A DNA stretch of 64,000 nucleotides, from the NCBI RefSeq assembly GCF_052857255.1, contig NC_135497.1, positions 114,538,456 through 114,602,455 on the forward strand, written 5' to 3'. The translations under genes were made by a program, and so were the position numbers. Every line of letters starts with the position of its first letter. Position 1 is the stretch's first letter. This DNA comes from Amblyomma americanum. Taxonomy: Eukaryota; Arthropoda; Arachnida; Ixodida; Ixodidae. The notes under the pieces are model-generated. The model was not told the origin of the DNA, did not search any database, and saw only the letters and a list, made by a program, of their open reading frames with translations. Below are positions 47,870 through 60,714 of this stretch, one piece after another.

Positions 47870-48545
47870 TGAGACGCCATCGGCCTGATGGAGACGGATG
47901 ACGGGCAAAACGGTTTCGCGAAAAACCACCATGCGAGCAGCGGCGGCACCCAGGCAGCGCGGAGACCACCGCGCGCCATCTGCCGGGGAGGTAGGGAGCC
48001 CGGCCGGTGCCCAGAAGCCGGTAGACCCCGCGGCGGGGATTGCATGTTGATACTGGCGGCACGAGATACACAGATCCGTCAAGGCTCGCAGAATGGCACA
48101 CGGATGTAGAGAGCGAAATGAGGTTGTCAGAGCGGTAGGGGAGCGGCGCTGCTTTGGCGCTTGTCTCGTGTGGAAACGAATGCATTACAGCGGCTGAAAG
48201 GCGACTCAGATCTCTCGCGGCTTCAATGACTCCGCCGCCGCGGCTAAACGGCCCGGGTTGCTCTGATGACGAAGCTGCTTTGTCTCGCGGCGTCCCTTTC
48301 CCGGAGTCGCCGAGGTCGGCAGGCCGATCCGCGAAGGCTATCGACCTGGGCACGCTCAACGCCTCGCCGCCCCGCGCTGTCTTTGCCGGGACGCTTATTT
48401 TTGCGCGCTTGCAAAGAAGAGCGCCGTCTTGCGCGCGGGAAGGAGCGGCGTCCCGACGCTCGTTCGAGATGGGAAACGCGCGTGAGGCTCAGATATGTCC
48501 AACGCCTCCCGATGACCCCCGAAGTCACGTGTCTGGCGCAATAAA
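47870..48545. promoter_or_regulatory. CpG-rich island
   Basis: CpG-dense DNA with overlapping open frames on both strands (up to 171 codons) and no domain. Candidate regulatory island by composition only. Confidence 0.25.
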
Positions 48546-49417
48546 AATGAGATAACAAAAACGAACAGAACGGTTCGTTTGTCGCGACGAAAGAGGACCG
48601 GTTTTTTTTTTTTTTTCCTGACATTCCAGCTACTCCATGTAGCCGAGAAATGACTTTCCAGTGGCAAAAGAAGTTCGAAGGTGACATGGCACCACAGATT
48701 AAATTTCTCCGAGTCGCAGGGTAACATTCAGTTGAATTCATGAGGAAAAGCGTTGTGAATTAATTGCGTTTCTCCTCGCAATCCTTGTTAGTTCGCGGCT
48801 TAAACTTGCTTGCCTCCTGATCTCTATTTCTACAGTAATTAGTGCCAGACCTATTACAGCGCCAGCGAATTCCACTGTATCAGACTCAGTGAGCCAGAGG
48901 TGCAATGTATCCTTCTTGAAAAGCCAAACTACGCAACGAGTAGCCGCTGGATGTGAACGGCAGAAAAGTTCAGAATATGACCAACGTTCCCGTGCCGATC
49001 CCCAGGGTACAGATCCCTAAATAATTTTGATATGGAAATGAGTAAATACTCACTACTTTAGTGCAGTACATGGATCTTTTGATATCGATAGTCTGTTATA
49101 AGTGTACTCGGCCCCTAAACCTGATTTCGTGACAAATAGATACAAATAAGTATCTATGCAGGGAAGACCTTATACTGTAAGTAGAAAAGTTCTCACTGAG
49201 CAGGTGATGAGCGTTAAGTCCTGCCCTTTATTTCTTTTTTCGTACACATAGAAAGCTCGCAGACGCAGTCAACCAGCATGCCTAGCTAGCCAAGTTCTTT
49301 CAGAGTTATGAGCGTTCTGCCACCGCTAATAAAATCCAGAATTCATATACCGCTCGCATGTAGTCCTTGAAATCGCAGGGTCGCCTATAGATTCCAGTAT
49401 TCTCAGATTGCATTTCG
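48546..49417. other. Unassigned stretch, nothing recognised
   Basis: Includes a T run at 48602-48616. Nothing else recognised. Confidence 0.4.
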
Positions 49418-49545
49418 TCCGCGGCTGCAGCGTTTCGATGGAGGCAAAATGCAAAATTGTGCGCGTACCGAAAGTTTGCGATGCGTATTAAAGTTTCCCG
49501 GGGCGTTTAAAAATTAATCTGAAGCCCTACACTACGGCGTTCCCC
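49418..49545 (+). repeat. Degraded SINE body, head missing
   Basis: GTTTCGATGGAGGCAAAATGC, TTAAAGTTTCCCGGGGC and CCCTACACTACGGCGTTCCC follow the SINE body order. The tRNA head is lost. Confidence 0.65.
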
Positions 49546-50209
49546 ACATACGTGTGTATAGCATTGGCGCGTAAGCATGCATCCAAGATGGGTACGCTAC
49601 CGACATAGCATGAGCAGAAAGCATGGCTGCGGTCGGAGAGAAAGCGCTGCACGCAGGCTGAATGGTGCTGAAGTAGGAAAATGGGCATAGTTCACAGATA
49701 AACGACTGACGATGCCAGCGAGCGCATAGTGTGTGAAGGAGCGGAGTCCTTGCCGAATACCGCAGTCATTTGCACACATTGCGAGCTTTATAAGTTGCAG
49801 TTCCAGCTACGCATAAACTGCTTGTTTCACTATTGTATACTAGAAGGAGCGGCCTTTGCATTGTATAGCTCAGTGTCTTATTAACGGTCAAAGGCGGAGA
49901 AGGAAGGCTTGCTTGGCTCTTAACGGTTTTAGAGTTATTTCTTTTTCGGTGCATCGGTCATCCGGTTTGTTCGCTGAAATATGGAGTTGTTTTCTTGACA
50001 TAACTGCTATTCAGCTGCGCACTAATACTCCTTTCCGGGCTGAAAGGAAGCTGTCTCGGAGGAAATGTTTCTATCAAGCTGCAGATGATGCTGCATGGTA
50101 CCGCTCCAAAGAGCATTACACCTGCACTGCCGGTTCTTAGTCGAGCCAGCGCGATGACTTTCCGGGCAGCTTCATAGCTGCTGCTGCCGCTGTTGCAACA
50201 GAAACTATA
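49546..50209. other. Unassigned stretch, nothing recognised
   Basis: Nothing recognised. Confidence 0.4.
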
Positions 50210-51060
50210 AGAACGAGGAAACGATAAAACGGGCGTCGCCGCACTGCCGCCATCTCACGGCAGCGGCTTGCCTCAGCCAAATCGGAGACGTCCTTCTCGA
50301 GACACGCGTTTCGCTACGGCGGAGAAAGACGTCGTTTTGGGACAATTCTGGCCACCCAGGGCGTCGCCCCGACAGAACGCGGCTGCTTTTTCGGCGGGCT
50401 ACGCGGAAATGACCGCATGCACAGCGCGGCGCAGTGTCAATTCCTTTCGGGGCGATTAGGATGCGCGGCGTTTTGTCGCGCGGCGAGGAGATGCGCGCCC
50501 CCTTCTGGCGGCTCGGGGGGCGATTCTATAAAACCGTGCACGGGACGGCGGCCGTTTCACAGCTTCGGTGGGGGCTGCGCGGCTCCATAGCTGCGAGCGG
50601 TGGTGGCGCCTATCTCATTATTTCGTTCGAACATGGCAGCGGCGCCGTAATGACAGGCTGTGAGGCCGTCCTCTTTTGAAATGATGGGGCATAATTACAC
50701 AGGAAGGGCTGTGTTGCCTTTTTGCAGATACGTTAATGGCGCGGGCAGGACAGCCCAGGGGGCGGCCTCCCCCTTTTATGCGGGACCCGCTCCTCGCGAG
50801 CTGGCCTACTTTCACCCACTTGACGTCCCTGGCCGCCGTGTATGCCACTGCGCGCGCAGTGCCACCGGTGGCGGCGGCGGCCACTGCACGTCCGCGGCTG
50901 GGAATTAAGCCGTCTCTTACGTCACGATGGGGGGGAGGGTGGGGGGGGGGGGGGGGGCGCTTGGAGGAATCGTTCTGCCGCTGGACTCTTCACGAATGCA
51001 ATTAATGAGCGTGGCGTTCGGCGCGAAGCACCGCTAGCGCGGCATTAATTGACACTGTCC
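50210..51060. promoter_or_regulatory. CpG-rich island with poly-G tract
   Basis: CpG-rich, with GGAGGGTGGGG... G runs at 50929-50957 that could form G-quadruplexes. TATAAAA occurs at 50526-50532 within GC-rich DNA, followed by GC-rich sequence, so a promoter is possible on the plus strand. No matching exon was found. Confidence 0.3.
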
Positions 51061-51386
51061 CCTCCCTCGAGTGCATACCGTCTACGATGGTGACCCACAT
51101 CTTGTGTTGCTACGCGCGGGGCGGAGGAGGATTGTCCCCAGTGTGGTCCTGCATTCTGATGTTCTGTACCTTCACTGGCAGTGTAATAACAGACCGGCTG
51201 TGATTTGGCAGCCGGAGTGTGAGCAAATAAGCCAGTATTACCTACAAGCGACGCCGAAGCCTGTTTGCTGAAAGAAAATATTTTCGCTGTGCGTTGAAGT
51301 TCTTAAGTGACAGCAAGAAAAACAGTGAACTGTGTTAAATGTCTCGAAGCTTTCCGTTCATTCATTCATTAGTCTAATGTTTTTTA
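51061..51386. other. Unassigned stretch, nothing recognised
   Basis: Nothing recognised apart from (ATTC)n near 51357-51371, which pairs with the following (GAAT)n run. Confidence 0.35.
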
Positions 51387-51403
51387 GAATGAATGAATGA
51401 ATG

Positions 51404-51470
<67 letters not shown>
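51387..51470 (-). repeat. (GAAT)n/(CAAT)n microsatellite, probable LINE tail on minus
   Basis: A few GAAT units pass into about 16 CAAT units. On the minus strand the tract is preceded by CGAAATAAAACG, which resembles the GGAAATAAAATGATCT end of the CR1-like LINE at 11.6 kb. It is therefore probably the tail of a LINE 3' end lying at about 51471-51600 on the minus strand. Confidence 0.6.
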
Positions 51471-51472
<2 letters not shown>

Positions 51473-51824
51473 TTTTATTTCGATTTGGACACATGAATCA
51501 TGCTTGCTGAGGGGAGAAATACGAACCATGTAAAATATGCACATATGCAGGCTATCCTTTCAAAGCAGAAAAGTGGCAGATATGGAAGCTATGTTTCTTG
51601 TGCTGTTTCCTTCAGGTAGGCTAGGCAGCCATACCAATACGTATCGGTTTAGAATACGATTATAGACGAATACAACTGAAGAACGAAGCGCCAAACACCC
51701 CTAAAAACTGGGTCCTCCAGCCTCGACCGTTTGTCATCATATTGCGGTTAATCGCCGAGCTTCACATCGCAGGTAGTTGGCAGGCGCCACCGTGAAATGG
51801 AATTAACTGCGATGTCAGGACAAT
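51471..51824. other. Possible LINE 3' UTR on minus, otherwise nothing recognised
   Basis: The first bases resemble a LINE 3' end in reverse. The rest up to the gap is unassigned. Confidence 0.35.
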
Positions 51825-51924
51825 NNNNNNNNNNNNNNNNNNNNNNNNNNNNNNNNNNNNNNNNNNNNNNNNNNNNNNNNNNNNNNNNNNNNNNNNNNNN
51901 NNNNNNNNNNNNNNNNNNNNNNNN
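51825..51924. other. Assembly gap, exactly 100 N
   Basis: A run of exactly 100 N is the usual placeholder for a scaffold join of unknown size. Order and distance across it are not proven by the sequence. Confidence 0.99.
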
Positions 51925-54744
51925 CGGCCCACTCCTATGTTTGCACATGTGCGGTTGATCAATAAAATTATTATACGACCACAATTTGTCACATTTTAAG
52001 TGTAGTAGCCAGGAAATCGCGTTTCCGGGAACATATTATTCGGAAAAATATAGTTTAACTCTAAAGACAATTATAATGTCCATGATTTTGAGCGTACGAA
52101 CTGGGAATGTATAAACGAGGTTTTACTTTACTGACAAACTTCGTCCGAGGAGCACTTAGAAAGCGTTTGCGTTAACTGATGCTCCACACTTTTAAATCAT
52201 GGCACATCAAAAATGAAACCACACGGACACCGCCAGACCAAGGATACCAAAACGATCTGCCTGCCTCTGGCACTACAAAGTAAAAGTTGTCTTTAACTTG
52301 CAAAATTCAGGCTGCCTTTTGCAGTCTTGGTTGTGTAATGAAAGTGCGCTAGCATTTTGAAATGACACTTGCTTCAATACTCAGATGCGTAACCTTCGTG
52401 GGCATTTGTCAGCTTCACAGATAGTGTTATTTTGGTGATGTCATCTCACCTGTACTTGTGAAGTTGGCCTTTAGCAACGATACCTATATTATAGTTCTTG
52501 CTTTTTTCTACGTTCGAAGAGGTGTGTTGTGATTAGGAGGTGGCATTCTATCAACACAAGCCAACTTCAAATTCTCTGCGGCCCACGAGATTACTCTTCC
52601 AGAAGAAAACAGCAGATAAGGATACACTATTACAGCACGATAAATCTTTATAAAATTGCACTTAGTAACAATGGGCCATGGTCTGAAGCATCTTACATTG
52701 CTCCGCTGACGAATCAATAGTCAAGGAAATCAGCTTTTTAAAGTTTCACTATCTCAAACAAACCACAGGCAGCAAAATTCGTGACCTTGTAATTTGGGCT
52801 TGCGATTTAGCTCCTTTTTATTACTCGAATAACGGACTACTTTTTCATCGAGTACGAATTCCGTGTGACGGCCCTGAAAGTGGGCCCTAATGAAAGTGCT
52901 AAAACAGATTGAATTTTTTTAATTCTGCTAAATCTACATACAAGGCCAGCAGTGCAACTTTAAAATAGTTCACTAAGAAGGAAATTACTGTTCATGTACA
53001 TAAAGGTGAGGTGTGTAATCACCAATTGTCAAGTATGTTAGAATGACTGAAAAAAATTCTCTTTATGCAGGCACCTTCTTGGGACTGCAGCATGACAAAT
53101 TTACTTATTCTAGTTCATTGCACAGCCAAATATATCGGAAAAATAAGTAGCAAAAAGGTTTTTAAAGAAAAAGAACTAAAAAGACTTGAAACATCTATGA
53201 ATGGATAAAGCAGTCGAGAGGGTTACTATCTGCCAAATCTGTAGTTCCGCTTATCCTCAGTGCCACTAACTTGTTTGTGAGGCAGCCTGCTCTTTTCTTC
53301 CCAGTTTCTTACGGCATCCATACGCTGACAGGAAGATTTCCAGATATAGTCGCATGTGAGGCAAGCCTTAAATGTGTACACATATAACTTGATCCCATTG
53401 TCATTTAAGAATTCTAGTGTCCTTCCCTGCATGGCAACAGTGACATACGCATGTACACGACACGTCCAGGTCGCAGAAGGCATGCAAAAAGTACAGTATA
53501 ATCACTGGGCTAGGCTTGCGTAACAGTTGATAGAAATTAAACGGAACAAAGCAGTTACCATACTCCAGTTTTTTTTATGGCTTGCGCCACCTGAGCGCGT
53601 TATGTACATCACGGCAGTCGTCTAGCAGTTGAAACCAAAACAGCGAAAAAAAAGGCAGTTATAAATTATTCACCGCTTGTTGGCGCAGTCTGCGTGGCCA
53701 TTTTTCAATGTGTTGCGCATCATTCTAAAGTGAGGAAAACAGAAGTCAAATTTAGCTCTGTATTCTTTCAACATGATTTGTTTTCAGTTGGAACTCTGTT
53801 CTAGCAGATTTCTCAAAAATCGAGTTAAGCCTCATTTCTACCCAAAACTGCAGCATCTGGAAAATATAATTTGCCACAACACGATGCCAAAAGCACTGCA
53901 CGGATACTTGTGGATCCCTTTTACTTGTTATAGAACTGCATTTCTAGCGCTTCTTATGCATGGTGTGACCTGAAGGTAAGTTCGAACAGTACACTTTCGA
54001 AGAGAGATGCTTAGACAATGTAGTGTCCAGCGTTCTTACTAGCAACATTGTATGACCGCTACCAATGACATGTTGACCCAAAAGCGGCAGCAAAGAAGGA
54101 GCCGAAGGAAGACGAAAGGCCAGCAGGTTCTCCATGGATGCTATGAAACTTCAATAGCCTGGTTTGTACCTAAGTTTAAACATTTCATGTTCAAACTTAT
54201 GTAATACCTCAATAGAGGCCTTTCAGGGTAAAATAAATGATTATGACCTTATTTTTATTCTCCGAATTCTGGGCGGGGGGGGGGGGGGGGGACGAAAATA
54301 AAGGGCCACAATTTGCCGGATGTCCAAGGAACAGGGTAGACGAACTGCGACTCGTCGCTGGCGTTGCGTCGAAGGAATCGGTGGAAGGAAGGCCTTGTCT
54401 CCAGACTGCACAGCTACTCCGGTACAGTGGCACTCTAGGCACCTTTTTGTTGCTCCCAAGAACAAACGCGTCACCCCTCTCTTTAAGATGAACTGCACTT
54501 GCTCCTTCCTTTCAGTCTTTTTCCTTCCAAGCTTGAAATTCTGTAAAAAGAAAAAAATTATACATATTTATGCAGAGAGACCACACTATGAGTGCATTTG
54601 ATTTGCTTTGTTCCCAACCATTTACATGACATTCTTCAAGACTTAAGGCAGCCAGCTGTAGGTTCTGACTAAATAGCGGAAGTTAATCACTCTCTACACG
54701 ACACACAGCTACTAAATGGCTGCTCAGACTGCTTTGAAAACAGC
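51925..54744. other. Unassigned 2.8-kb stretch
   Basis: AT-rich DNA with a G run near 54276-54291. Minus frames of 85 codons each at 53226-53483 and 54241-54498 contain scattered Cys but no domain I recognise. Confidence 0.4.
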
Positions 54745-54950
54745 ACGCCGCCACGGTGGCTCAGTGGTTATGGCGCTTGGGTGCTGACCCGAAAGGACAC
54801 AGGTTCAATCCAGCCGCGGCGGTCGCATTTCGTTGGAGCTGAAATTCTAGAGGCCAGTCTATTGTGTGCGACGTCAGTGCACGTCAAAAGACCCCAGGTA
54901 CGGCGTCGTGAGTCACTTTGAGACGTTAAACCTCCATGAACGTAAAACCC
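54745..54950 (+). mobile_element. Ruka-type tRNA SINE, aged
   Basis: Head GCCGCCACGGTGGCTCAGTG, box B AGGTTCAATCCAG (mutated), body GACGTCAGTGCACGTC and GACCCCAGGTACGGCG with a small deletion, end GAGACGTTAAACCTCCATGA. No clear target duplication. Confidence 0.85.
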
Positions 54951-55745
54951 AAAACACTACCAACACTTACACTTCACTACTGTCGTCAGCCTAAGCTTTA
55001 AAAATGGTTCAGTGCACTTTGTAAAGCAGGTGTCATAAGTTTCACAAATCTAGCAACCTGTAAATAACCTATGAAAGATCAACACTAATCCTGAATTAAA
55101 GAAAAGGGCACATTATTACGGTACACTTCCAACTGCTCTGTAATTTTTTTTAAGATTACCATGCCCAGTCTCCAATGTGTTTACACTGCATGCATTTATT
55201 TCATTTGCACTTGTCTTTCATTTCATGCACCACAAAGGCCACTTCTGTCATAAGGTGGACAGTTCGGCTTGTTGATGCATAACATAGAGGTGACAACAGC
55301 ATCTAGAGAGGGTGAAGAATAAGGGACACAACACAGCACAGTGCTACTCGAGTGAACGAAGCCAACAGACGTTGGAAACAAGGCAGTCGGAGATTTCTGT
55401 CTTATGGTGGAGCAGGGGAAAATGGGGAAGTAGTTTTTATACAGTTATATATTTCAATATCTACACAGTGCCTTGACAGGTATACAATTCAACAAGCACC
55501 TATTTGCGTCAAGGTTACAAGAGCAGAAAACATGGGTTGAAAGCAACACGCATTGAAGACAATACCACGAAAATAAGTAAAGGAACATAAGCACAAACAA
55601 GCCAGGTAGACAGTTAGAAATGCCGGGTAAGTAAATCACAAACCGTGCATCAGCTGCTGCTTTCATAGTCGGGAGTGAAAATATTCCACTAGCTGATAGT
55701 GCATGAAAAAAAAGGATACATACAAACATGCAGGCGAAAAGTTCC
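54951..55745. other. Unassigned stretch, nothing recognised
   Basis: Nothing recognised. Confidence 0.4.
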
Positions 55746-55749
55746 TTAA

Positions 55750-56349
55750 AGGGATACTGCATTAAATTGAGGCTTTCTATAAAATCGACAAAATTGGGTT
55801 CAGAAGGTGTGATTATTTATAGTTTCAGTCTTTATGTTTACATGGATGGCGTTATTTTGTAGGTTCTTTGCGCGCGTGCCATTTGCCACCCATCCAGGCG
55901 GGGGCGGCATGACATCGGTTCAGCTCTCACGCCTGGAAGTTCAGAGTTGGTAGCATGGAAACATGAAACTCATCGACAGTTACAGCCTGTGGTAGTAACT
56001 GTAGCACCCTCTAGCCAGCACTCTCTCTGTAGCACTCCAGACACAATCGGCGGCACTCTCAGCGTATCCCCTACGTGGCGCGTAGCGTCCACGTAGCTGC
56101 AGCAGGCGCACGGCGTGCCACCGAAGCGGCCGGGCACGGAGGCAGGCAGATGCATGACGTCGCAGCTTCCAAGGAGCATTAGTCTAAGGGCGCCGCTGCC
56201 AGGTGCCCCAGCTCAAGAAAAAAAATGAGGGGAAAAAGGGGGTTTCCGCTGGCTTCGTGCAAAAAATGATGTGGTTTCAGTCATCTTAAAAACTCCAGCT
56301 TTCATTCGAGTATAACATTAGACCGCCTATAATTTAATTCAGTATCCCT
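55750..56349. mobile_element. TTAA-type MITE, 600 bp
   Basis: TTAA (55746-55749) then AGGGATACTGCATTAAATT at the left; AATTTAATTCAGTATCCCT then TTGA (56350-56353) at the right. The 19-base ends are inverted with one mismatch, and the right target copy has one change. The interior is GC-rich in its middle and non-coding. Confidence 0.75.
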
Positions 56350-56650
56350 TTGATCTTTAGAAATGCTCGTGCGACTTAGACACATAGGTTGAGTGGAGCA
56401 AATACCTTTTATCGAAGGGTATTTCCTTAAAAAGTATGTCCAGCAATAATGTGAGGCGATACCGTATGCAGCGCGAAGACAGACTGGCCAAGTTTAGTCG
56501 CCATTATTTTAAATGCTCTTCGAAAAATTTAAAACTTTTGACGAAGCGAGCAGCTCAATTTTGTAACGCTTCTAGGCTACTTATATGAACACGTGTGGGG
56601 GGTCCCACATGATAAACGCGTATTCAAGAATAGGCGCCAGAGTCCTTTAA
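56350..56650. other. Short spacer between two MITEs
   Basis: Nothing recognised. Confidence 0.35.
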
Positions 56651-57106
56651 AGGACTTTGGCACAGTGTTTCTTCGAAATTTTGTGCAACTTGATTCTCTT
56701 TTCTCTTCTTAAATTTAAGAACGCATCGTGCCTTCGGAGTTAAGCACTGCAAGTGCTGAATCCATGCTGTCTGATGGGAAAGCAACTGCAAATTATACCT
56801 TCATTAAGGATTAAATGACTATACACACCCAATTTTAGTTACCTTCCTTCAAATAATGTTAGTAGTTAAAATACTGTTACCGTGCTGTATTCGCTTGCAA
56901 CCGCTAAATAATTTATAATTGAATTCTCCGCTTACACTGTTTCGGTTTCATCAACCAAACGATGCCTACGACATGTAGCTGAACTATGGTCACAGAAAAA
57001 AATTGCAATATAATCACTGATACATGGATTTAGTTCAGCACTCAAGCCAACCCATTGCGAGAGTTGAATGACAAACAACATATCAGCAGTTACCATATTT
57101 ACTCCT
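56651..57106. mobile_element. TTAA-flanked MITE related to the 31.2-kb copy
   Basis: TTAA lies at 56647-56650 and 57107-57110. The left end is AGGACTTTGGC and the right end inverse is AGGAGTAAATATGG, so only the outer bases match. The interior carries AACCGCTAAATAATT, TTTCGGTTTCATCAACC and ATGGTCACAG, which align with the interior of the element at 31217-31753. Confidence 0.65.
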
Positions 57107-57110
57107 TTAA

Positions 57111-57581
57111 TTTGTGCACCCGTAATTTTAGACCAGAGTTTATGGAAAAATATTACTGATATTTTATGGTCCCTGCTGCGGCAGCGTGCACGCAAGGCAG
57201 GCTTGAGAAGATTGACGCGGCCATGTCGCTGTGTGCAGTTGGGACTGATGTGAGTGGCGTGAAGGTTCCACCACGCCGCTCTAAAGAAGATGTCAAGATG
57301 TCATCATGTCACTCCCACGCCAAAGCCACAGCAAAGCATACCTGCTGCATGTGAGGGGCGAGCATGACCGGTATTACGTGCCCCTCGCCCATTCCCTGAC
57401 AGCCGCACATGTGAAAAGAAAAACTCGTTAATTCATTTGTAAACTACTTTGGGTAAAGAAAGTTTGAATTGCGTGCCATTTACTTAGCTCGCTCATGCTG
57501 ACAGTCACTTTCCCAGGCACAAACTTCCGATATACAGAACCTTAAACTACCGAGCCGTTGGCAGTTTCGTTTGCCACTAGT
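57111..57581. other. Unassigned stretch, nothing recognised
   Basis: Nothing recognised. It is the flank just outside the visible left arm; whether the arm extends into it cannot be told, because the right arm is cut by the window end. Confidence 0.35.
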
Positions 57582-59334
57582 GAGCCAGGAGCACGTGAGG
57601 GTGCAGTTTTAGTGCCTTTTGTATCCATCTGCCAGTGCCTGCTGGCTCTGCGAGTGTACTGTTGAATATTTATTGCTTTGAGTCCCGCATGCACCGTCTT
57701 GCCATCTCGGGAGAAGGGGTGTTATGCATCGACCTGTATTTGCAATCTATCTTTTCTTTCTACCAACGAACAGTGAGAGTTGTGTGGTCATTTTATACGT
57801 GCCAATGTAGGATGTGCGCATAATTTGTGCACACCCTTTTGGAGCCATAAATTACTGGCAAGTGTGCGGAAATTACGCAAGAAAATATGAAACATTGCCA
57901 TTTTTTACACGCCTTAAATGACGTAATGCTACGTCGCAGCTGTTGTTCAGTTGATGAAATTGAAACAGCGTGAGAGAAGAAATTCAACTATAAATTATGT
58001 TGCGGTCATAGGTGAATGCCACACGGTGATCTATGTTTTGTAATGTCTATCACTTGATTTGAAAGAAAGCATGCATGCAAAACTTGGGTGCCTTAGTCCT
58101 TTAAAGGGCAATTCCAAGGCTTTTTCGAGGTTCAGGAAATCCAGTGAAACATTTACTGTACTGCGGGCCTCCCTCCCCACCCTAAAGTATGGCAGCCAAG
58201 CAGCAGTTCATTCCTGCTCAATTCGTTTTAAAGTCTTAAGATTTCGTGGCCTCTGGTCAGGTGTTTTCTGCACACAACACCACATTTCAGTGTCACAAAC
58301 GTTAATTGCATGTCACTTGCCACTCACCGCTTGAGCAAGTAATTTTGAGGCTCGTATTTGGTCGCATTGGGCACTTTATAAACTGAGTCTGCACTTTCAA
58401 TCAACATTTCAGCCATGCGACATGCGTACAATGTCTCTGTTGCCGTCGCTACGCCAACCAAAGCCTTGTCACTGGCCACGTGGCAAGGTCCAGTTTCAGT
58501 TCGCTGCTTTAAAGTAATTCCACTCATTATCCTGAAGAACAATTTGTTGCGTTGGAGATGTGATGCGAACCCCCAGAGTTTTCATTTCTTATAATTTGTT
58601 CCATTTGTTCCCATTTTTTATTATAATTTTTAATATATTTTTTATAACTTGTTTTCATTTGTTATAATGCCGTTGACTGCACAGGGTGCAGCTTTCAGGT
58701 GACACCACTTAAAAACTCTTGGGGACAAGAGCTAATTTTGAGAACAAGAGCACATGTTTCAAGGTCAATTTGTAAAGCTGTCCGAATCATCTTTCTTGTA
58801 TGGAAACAGTCATCAATGTATAGTCTATTTTTTATGTTACACCAGAACCAATATCACTGCTGAAAATGGGGGCCTAAAGCAGGGTCTTGATGTAGTCAAG
58901 AGGACATGAGCATGGCGGCTGTCTTCAACACCCTTTATCGTTGCTTTCTGTGGATGGTGAGTGAAGCGGTTTTAGAGCCAAAGTAGTATATATTTCGACG
59001 TGAGCCAGGAGCATAGAAAAATCTGTATCGAATGCTTTCTGAAAATAAAGCAGAATGCATTCACTCTGGAGACCCTTATGAAATGACCGGAAAGTGCCTT
59101 TGGAGAATGAGAATTCATTAAGTTTTATACTAATAACACAGGGCATTTAGGATCTAGAACCATGATGGTAATCAAAGTTCTTATAGGTGGGTACAGACAC
59201 TTGTGTATACTGCAAGCATAATGATTATCTCACTGAAAGCTGATTAAAAAGTTGAAAACAACAATATGAAGGGTTTGGGTTTATGGGGCTTAATATCCCA
59301 AAGCGACTAGGGGTACGAGGAACATCGTAATAAC
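57582..59334 (+). repeat. Left arm of large inverted duplication
   Basis: The sequence is the reverse complement of 62249-64000. Over 1.75 kb I found one substitution (T at 57683 against the complement of G at 63899) and one extra T at 58922. The arm contains a partial TTAA-type MITE end at 58100 with the AAGGACTAAGGCACCC terminus on the minus strand, and AT-rich DNA. Near its inner edge it holds the 3' part of a SINE. No gene is recognised inside. Confidence 0.97.
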
Positions 59335-59396
59335 TGCCTCCAGATAAGTTCACAACACTAAGATAAGATCATAAACACTAAGCCACTGCGGTGGCT
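59271..59396 (-). repeat. Degraded SINE spanning the left-arm breakpoint
   Basis: GGGTTTATGGGGCTTAATAT and CCCAAAGCGACT (3' end, minus orientation) lie inside the arm. AAACACTAAGCCACTGCGGT (decayed box A, minus orientation) lies outside it. The middle of the SINE is missing or decayed. Confidence 0.65.
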
Positions 59397-60714
59397 CTAC
59401 CACGTACTGCATGTGTGATCCAAACCCGTGTCCTCCATATGTCACATGCATTGCTGTATCAACGAAGCTATGCAGGGGACTATGTAACCTATGTTTAATG
59501 CAGGAATGCATTTAAAAACTATTTCCATCTCTCTGCATGCAGATTTTTTCCAGTCCATCTATCCATCAATCCGCAGACTATCTGAAACGCTGCGGTTCAA
59601 ACCTGCGCTTTTATAGAAACAGCATCGGTAGTGGGGTCACAATGCGGCACACTGAGGGCATTTGCACCAAAGCGAGCCAATGGCACTACTCCTCCTTTCA
59701 CCTGGCATGTAGATCACAGAAGCTTATGCAAATTACCCTGGCTAATAGCTACCTTGCAGTAAAATGCAGCAAGAACAACAGCGCTGCTAAAAGCTGACGT
59801 TAATATCATATTTAGCCAAGCACAAACCGAAAGACAAAGAGTTATATCAGACACGTTAAGAGAAACTTTATGCATTTGTGATTGCAGTACGTCGCCATGA
59901 GATGACCAAAGAGAGATTCCCCGAAAAACATTGTACTTTTTTTTGCACCGAGAGCCACATATGTACCGCCCCCTGAAAAGCTGCAGGCTGTGCCTAAAAC
60001 ATTGTGCCATCTCAGTAGGATGCGCAGAAATACTTCAAAATGCTTTTAGCATGGCCCAGCATTCCAGGAAGTGCGAAGCAAAAGGTGCAGCATGGCTGCC
60101 TGGATAGGAGACATGGCAGCGCATACTGGCTGTGGGGCGCAGCCGCACTACATCTAATTCTCGTTATCCTGGGCGGGTGTGCCAAAGGAAAGCAAAACGA
60201 CGTGGGTGCATCCAGGCTTATTTACTTTGTTTAATCATTGCTTGTAAACACGCTGCAGTTTTTACGAGTGCATTCCCGAAGTGGAGTAGCCTAGGCGCAG
60301 CACAGACTAGACCACAAAAATTTTAGTGTGTGTTCTGTGCAGCCAAACATTGATAGTGCTCGCTTTCCATTCTCTTATCAGGAGAAAAACCAGTACTTTT
60401 GGTTGTGGTAGTCTTGATGCCTTAGGTAGCATAAAAGGGGTTTCACAGAGCTGCCGCCGTCCCCATTCGATCACGTCTTACTATGGTTGGGGTGGCACCG
60501 GTTTGACAAAATGTGCACGGCTCCAAAAATATTTTCATTCTCCAATTTTTCTCCAGTAAGGCTCCCTGCATTTCCTTGCTACCAATCTGTAAAAATATTG
60601 TACTGAAAACTTCACAACTCTGAACACTTAGGTATAATCTGCAGACCATAAGCAAGGTGCTGTCATAGCCATGCCTTGTGCTGAAGTTCCTCTAGTGATT
60701 TGAATATATCTTTT
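59397..60714. other. Spacer of the inverted duplication, first part
   Basis: Nothing recognised beyond short frames. Confidence 0.4.

Noticed and set aside
53226..53483. Minus 85-codon frame with several Cys as a possible exon
   Set aside because: No domain, no convincing splice context; left unassigned.
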